Below, piece after piece: positions 4,561 to 7,871 of a stretch of DNA of 7,871 bases (positions are counted from its first letter, which is position 1; each line of letters starts with the position of its first letter). Source of the DNA: an uncultured Helicobacteraceae bacterium (GTDB lineage Bacteria > Campylobacterota > Campylobacteria > Campylobacterales > Helicobacteraceae). The position numbers and the translations under genes are program-made. Under the pieces are notes generated by a model. It was not told the origin of the DNA. It searched no databases and saw nothing but the letters and a program-made list of their open reading frames with translations. Location: NCBI GenBank assembly GCA_934728205.1, contig CAKVEH010000062.1, positions 1-7,871 of the forward strand. The letters run 5' to 3'.

Positions 4561-7425
4561 ATGCGCGAAAAAAACTCTATATCTATTCAAGGTGCGAAAG
4601 AAAATAATTTAAAAAACCTCCATCTTAAGATTCCAAAAAATGAGTTGATTGTTTTTACAGGATTAAGCGGGAGTGGCAAAAGCACACTAGCTTTTGATAC
4701 ACTTTATGCAGAAGGACAAAGGAGATATATAGAATCACTCTCAAGCTATGCACGGCAGTTTTTAGACAAAGTAGGCAAACCAAATGTAGATAAAATCGAG
4801 GGACTAACGCCAGCTATCGCTATCGACCAAAAAACTACTTCTAAAAATCCACGCTCCACCGTGGGGACAATCACAGAAATTTATGATTATTTGCGATTGC
4901 TTTATGCGCGCATAGGCACACAACACTGCCATATATGTGGCGATAAAATCTCCCAAATGAGCCAAACAGACATTATAGAGCAAGTGTTAAACTTACAAGA
5001 AGATTCTACAATTATTATCCTCGCGCCTATTGTAAAGGAGAAAAAGGGGAGTTTTGCTGATAAAATAGAATCTTTACGCCAAAAAGGCTTTGTGCGTGCT
5101 CAAATCGATGGTGTGATGACACGACTAGATGAGGAAATCGAGCTCGCAAAAAATAAAAAACACACCATAAAGGCAATTATTGATAGGGTGAAAATTACGC
5201 CAGAAAACCACACAAGAATCGCGCAAGGCGTGGAGCGGGCGTTAAAGGAATCGTTTGGCGAGGTAGAGATAGAGCAAATGCTCCCAGATTCCAACGCTAC
5301 CCAGCCAAAGCACATTCATTATAGCGAGCATTTTGCGTGTTTTAGGTGTAAGGTGAGCTTTGAAGAATTAGAGCCACTTAGTTTTAGTTTCAACTCGCCA
5401 AAGGGGGCTTGCACGGATTGTTTGGGGCTTGGCGTGAAATACACCATTGATGTCAAAAAGATTCTCAATAAATCCCTGCCACTCAATAATGGAGGTATTA
5501 AGGTAATTTTTGGATTTAACAGAAGTTATTATGCTGAGCTTTTTGTAGGCTTTTGTAAAGCGCATAAAATCAATCCAAGTGTGAGTTTTGAGGAGTTAGA
5601 TTCTCAAAAGCAAAATTACATTCTTTATGGTTGTCCAAATCCTGTGCGTTTTCATTGGAAAAATAGCACATTAGAGCGACCTTGGAAGGGGATTATCCAA
5701 ATTGCTTATGATATGTTTAAAGATGAGCGTGATTTGAGTGATTACACGACTGAAAAGGCTTGCTCCACTTGCGGTGGGCATAGGCTTAGTTTGCCATCGC
5801 TAAGTGTAAAAGTCGCAGGACTTGGAATCGGCGAGGTGATTGACCTGCCAATCGAGCAAGCATATAGATTCTATAATGATTCTAAAAAATTTGCCTATCT
5901 CAACGCACAACAAGCGATGATTGCCCAGCCAATCTTAAAAGAGATTAAAGAGCGATTATATTTCCTTGATGATGTGGGGCTTGGCTATCTTTCTTTAGGG
6001 CGAGATGCGCGCACCATAAGCGGAGGGGAATCACAGAGAATCCGTATCGCAAGTCAAATAGGCAGTGGGCTTACGGGGGTTATGTATGTGCTTGATGAGC
6101 CTAGCATTGGGTTACACGAGCGCGACACCTTGCGACTGATTAAGACTTTGCGCTCTTTGCAAGAAAAGGGTAATACCGTGATTGTCGTGGAGCACGATAA
6201 AGAAACGATTTTAAATGCGGATTTTGTCGTGGATATTGGACCGGGAGCTGGCTCACAAGGCGGAGAGGTTGTCTTTAGTGGGGATAAGCAAGCATTACTA
6301 AAGGCAAAAACACTGACAGCACAATATCTTAACAATAAGATTCTCATAGACCACCGCGCCAATAGGATACAGAAAAATTGGCTTGAAGTTAAGCATATCA
6401 CTATCAATAATATCTATGATTTGAGCTTAAAAATCCCGCTAAGTAACTTCGTGTGTGTAACGGGCGTAAGTGGCTCTGGTAAAAGCTCACTTGTTTTGCA
6501 AACCCTTTTGCCTGTGGCGCAAGAGATTCTCAACAATGCTAAAAAAATTCACAAATGTGATGGCGTGGAGATTAAAGGCTTAGCATATCTTGATAAAGTC
6601 ATATATTTAGACCAAACGCCTATCGGGCGCACCCCGCGTAGTAATCCAGCGACTTATACGGGCGTTATGGACCATATCCGCGCGCTTTTTGCAGAAGTTA
6701 AAGAATCTAAGATTCGTGGGTATGGGGTAGGGCGATTTAGCTTTAATGTCAAAGGTGGGCGGTGTGAAAAGTGTCAAGGCGAGGGCGAAATAAAAATCGA
6801 AATGCACTTCTTGCCCGATGTAATGGTAAAGTGCGATGCGTGTGGCGGTAAAAAATATAATCCTCAAACACTTGAAATTGTTTATAAGGGTAAAAATATC
6901 GCTGATGTGCTCGCTATGAGCGTAGATGAGGCACTAGAATTTTTTGAAAAAGTGCCAAAAATCGCCTCTCAACTCACCACACTTCAAGCGGTAGGGCTTG
7001 GATATATCAATCTTGGACAAAATGCGCTAACGCTAAGCGGAGGTGAGGCGCAACGCGTAAAACTTGCCAAAGAGCTTAGCCGTAAGGATACGGGCAAGAC
7101 GCTCTATATCCTCGATGAGCCTACCACAGGCTTGCACTTTGCCGATGTGGATAGACTGACTAAAGTTTTGCATCACCTTGTAGATTTAGGCAATTCAATG
7201 ATTGTCATTGAGCATAATTTGGATTTGATTAAAAACGCAGATTATATCATTGATATTGGACCAGAAGGTGGCGATAAGGGTGGTAAGCTCGTGGATTGTG
7301 GCACGCCGAGTCATATCATTAAAAATCACAAAAAGAGCGGAAGCTATACGGGCAAGTTTTTAGAATCTGAAATGGCAATTTTAGATTCTAAAAGTATGAA
7401 AGCAAAGAAAAATAGTGCTTTATAG
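4561..7425 (+). CDS. uvrA: UvrABC excision nuclease subunit A
   Basis: A 954-residue UvrA, close to the family's usual 940 or so. It is the damage-sensing ABC ATPase of nucleotide excision repair; it dimerises, loads UvrB at lesions and leaves. The first ATPase has Walker A GLSGSGKS (34-41), signature SGGESQR (487-493) and Walker B YVLDEPSIGLH (509-519). The second has Walker A GVSGSGKS (635-642), signature LSGGEAQR (825-832) and Walker B YILDEPTTGLH (849-859). Zinc module one is Cys260/263/284/287 in the insertion that carries the UvrB-binding region. Zinc module two, needed for DNA binding, is Cys735/738/758/761. Conserved CHIC (123-126) and CSTC (401-404) are also present. The ATG has a modest AAGG Shine-Dalgarno (4548-4551). 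A lysine- and serine-rich tail of about 20 residues follows the usual GKFL end; its codons form a long hairpin. The gene stands alone, divergent from ffs and fabG. Confidence 0.98.
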   Translation: MREKNSISIQGAKENNLKNLHLKIPKNELIVFTGLSGSGKSTLAFDTLYAEGQRRYIESLSSYARQFLDKVGKPNVDKIEGLTPAIAIDQKTTSKNPRSTVGTITEIYDYLRLLYARIGTQHCHICGDKISQMSQTDIIEQVLNLQEDSTIIILAPIVKEKKGSFADKIESLRQKGFVRAQIDGVMTRLDEEIELAKNKKHTIKAIIDRVKITPENHTRIAQGVERALKESFGEVEIEQMLPDSNATQPKHIHYSEHFACFRCKVSFEELEPLSFSFNSPKGACTDCLGLGVKYTIDVKKILNKSLPLNNGGIKVIFGFNRSYYAELFVGFCKAHKINPSVSFEELDSQKQNYILYGCPNPVRFHWKNSTLERPWKGIIQIAYDMFKDERDLSDYTTEKACSTCGGHRLSLPSLSVKVAGLGIGEVIDLPIEQAYRFYNDSKKFAYLNAQQAMIAQPILKEIKERLYFLDDVGLGYLSLGRDARTISGGESQRIRIASQIGSGLTGVMYVLDEPSIGLHERDTLRLIKTLRSLQEKGNTVIVVEHDKETILNADFVVDIGPGAGSQGGEVVFSGDKQALLKAKTLTAQYLNNKILIDHRANRIQKNWLEVKHITINNIYDLSLKIPLSNFVCVTGVSGSGKSSLVLQTLLPVAQEILNNAKKIHKCDGVEIKGLAYLDKVIYLDQTPIGRTPRSNPATYTGVMDHIRALFAEVKESKIRGYGVGRFSFNVKGGRCEKCQGEGEIKIEMHFLPDVMVKCDACGGKKYNPQTLEIVYKGKNIADVLAMSVDEALEFFEKVPKIASQLTTLQAVGLGYINLGQNALTLSGGEAQRVKLAKELSRKDTGKTLYILDEPTTGLHFADVDRLTKVLHHLVDLGNSMIVIEHNLDLIKNADYIIDIGPEGGDKGGKLVDCGTPSHIIKNHKKSGSYTGKFLESEMAILDSKSMKAKKNSAL
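7358..7393 (+). repeat. 16-bp stem hairpin inside the 3' end of uvrA
   Basis: TTTTAGAATCTGAAAT (7358-7373) pairs with ATTTTAGATTCTAAAA (7378-7393) across a GGCA loop: 15 Watson-Crick pairs and one G-U. It ends about 30 nt before the uvrA stop and encodes part of the non-conserved tail (LESEMAILDSK). No T-run follows on either strand, so it is not a textbook terminator; a 3'-end stability element or a pair of inverted heptamer repeats is more likely. Confidence 0.8.
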
Positions 7426-7450
7426 GTTTTATAAGGTTTGAATAATGTTC

Positions 7451-7505
7451 ATAAAAGCGCGTAAGATTGCAAATACCAAAGAGATTGTTATATTGCTTTT
7501 ATTTT
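7451..7505. terminator. Weak candidate terminator after uvrA
   Basis: ATAAAAGC (7451-7458) and GCTTTTAT (7495-7502) are perfect reverse complements, and the right arm is followed by TTT. The 36-nt loop is far longer than in normal intrinsic terminators, so this is only a suggestion. The rest of 7426-7503 shows no gene. Confidence 0.2.
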
Positions 7506-7614
7506 AAATTAAGTCATACACCATTTTTGATGCCATTACAACAAACAAAAGTAAAAAAAGCACAGCAACTGCACATACACTAAAAAATATATACTTTGGT
7601 GTCTGCTCACAACA
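7504..7614 (-). other. Open hydrophobic stretch without a start codon, possible C-terminal membrane anchor
   Basis: After the stop of the edge gene, the next frame (minus strand, 7614 to the TAA at 7506-7504) is open for 36 codons and encodes a polar start EQTPK, about 18 hydrophobic residues (IFFSVCAVAVLFLLLFVV) and a short polar tail MASKMVYDLI. It looks like a single membrane-spanning segment, yet it has no ATG, GTG or TTG before the hydrophobic part and begins right after a TGA. It could be the real C-terminus of the edge gene reached by a +1 shift at that gene's own TGA. It could also be a small membrane protein starting at GTG 7610 in another frame, which would need one extra T, or a -1 slip, in the six-T run at 7583-7588. 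Chance openness in T-rich DNA is possible. Confidence 0.3.
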
Positions 7615-7871
7615 TCATACTTTGTATATTATTCCCCAAGTCGCTTTTGCTCGGATTTAAATATTGATATGGTATCCCAAATCTTTTATCACATTCATTG
7701 ATATACGCGCTAAAAGCAGAGCCTAGCAAATACCCATAGCTTCCTAGCGTGCCTCCAGATTCTAGCAAATCACCCACTTTTTTTGTTTTGTTCATATCAT
7801 CATATTGTTCTGTGTGATTATTGAAATCGACTTGTTTTTGCTTTAGAGTAGCTAAAATGTATGACAAAATA
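7607..7871 (-). CDS. Hypothetical protein (partial, N-terminus off the right edge)
   Basis: The last 88 codons or so of a gene reading leftward from beyond the window; I do not recognise the family. The frame is open through the right edge; a TTG at 7867 is not a convincing start, so the gene probably begins outside. The visible part is polar and charged (KQKQVDFNNHTEQYDDMNKT), then a Gly/Tyr/Ala-rich segment LLESGGTLGSYGYLLGSAFS, then a polar end finishing SMML. No signal peptide or membrane segment is seen in frame, but a strongly hydrophobic stretch follows immediately in the +1 frame. Codon use resembles the neighbouring genes, which supports real coding. It converges on uvrA across a gap of about 180 bp. 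Confidence 0.55.
   Translation of the reverse strand, partial: ILSYILATLKQKQVDFNNHTEQYDDMNKTKKVGDLLESGGTLGSYGYLLGSAFSAYINECDKRFGIPYQYLNPSKSDLGNNIQSMML

Larger units (their letters stand above)
542..7763. repeat. Dispersed heptamer AGATTCT/AGAATCT, at least 22 copies
   Basis: Read by eye. AGATTCT starts at 826, 1831, 3207, 4073, 4157, 5001, 5459, 5598, 5866, 6338, 6524, 7383 and 7757. AGAATCT starts at 542, 3183, 3368, 3398, 3728, 4178, 5067, 6702 and 7362. Several form close inverted pairs (3183/3207, 4157/4178, 7362/7383, and six bases each at 6703/6710). By composition only one or two copies would be expected on both strands together. Confidence 0.7.

Noticed and set aside
1..7871. tRNA genes, CRISPR arrays, insertion sequences, riboswitches and attachment sites.
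   Set aside because: No cloverleaf, regularly spaced repeat array, transposase motif, known riboswitch core or terminal repeats were seen on either strand.

Overview
The window looks like a piece of a Helicobacter chromosome, most likely an enterohepatic species (H. hepaticus / H. cinaedi / H. typhlonius type) rather than H. pylori. This is judged from the moderately AT-rich composition, the fabG-acpP-fabF-accA gene order that H. pylori also has, the close match of FabG to my memory of H. pylori FabG, and the style of the promoters (a good -10 box with no recognisable -35). The species assignment is inference.

Layout. Bases 1-837 hold the N-terminal 279 codons of a class I PLP aminotransferase (AspC/AspB type) on the minus strand, running off the left edge. 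A 120-bp gap carries its extended -10 promoter. Bases 958-4312, also minus strand, form a fatty-acid synthesis cluster read fabG -> acpP -> fabF -> accA: 3-ketoacyl-ACP reductase, acyl carrier protein, KAS II and the acetyl-CoA carboxylase carboxyltransferase alpha subunit. AccA helps make malonyl-CoA, AcpP carries the growing chain, FabF condenses and FabG reduces. Just upstream of fabG on the same strand (about 4364-4473) is the small-type signal recognition particle RNA gene (ffs), identified from a complete domain IV hairpin. Its promoter sits back to back with the promoter of uvrA, which occupies 4561-7425 on the plus strand and encodes a full-length excision-repair ATPase. The two -10 boxes form a perfect 9-bp inverted repeat.

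The right end (7426-7871) holds a short gap and the C-terminal part of an unrecognised minus-strand gene. That gene is followed in a shifted frame by a strongly hydrophobic open stretch that has no start codon of its own.

The genes themselves are housekeeping; I see no defence island, mobile element or CRISPR array. The most unusual signal is genome-scale in character. The heptamer AGATTCT/AGAATCT occurs at least 22 times in 7.9 kb, in coding and noncoding DNA and in all three codon phases, and several copies sit as close inverted pairs that form hairpins. Two of those hairpins, in the fabF-acpP gap and at the 3' end of uvrA, are very regular. Other items are a Gly-to-Ser change in the FabG nucleotide-binding motif, an inverted repeat around the acpP promoter, and the possible frameshift or tail-anchor arrangement at the right edge.
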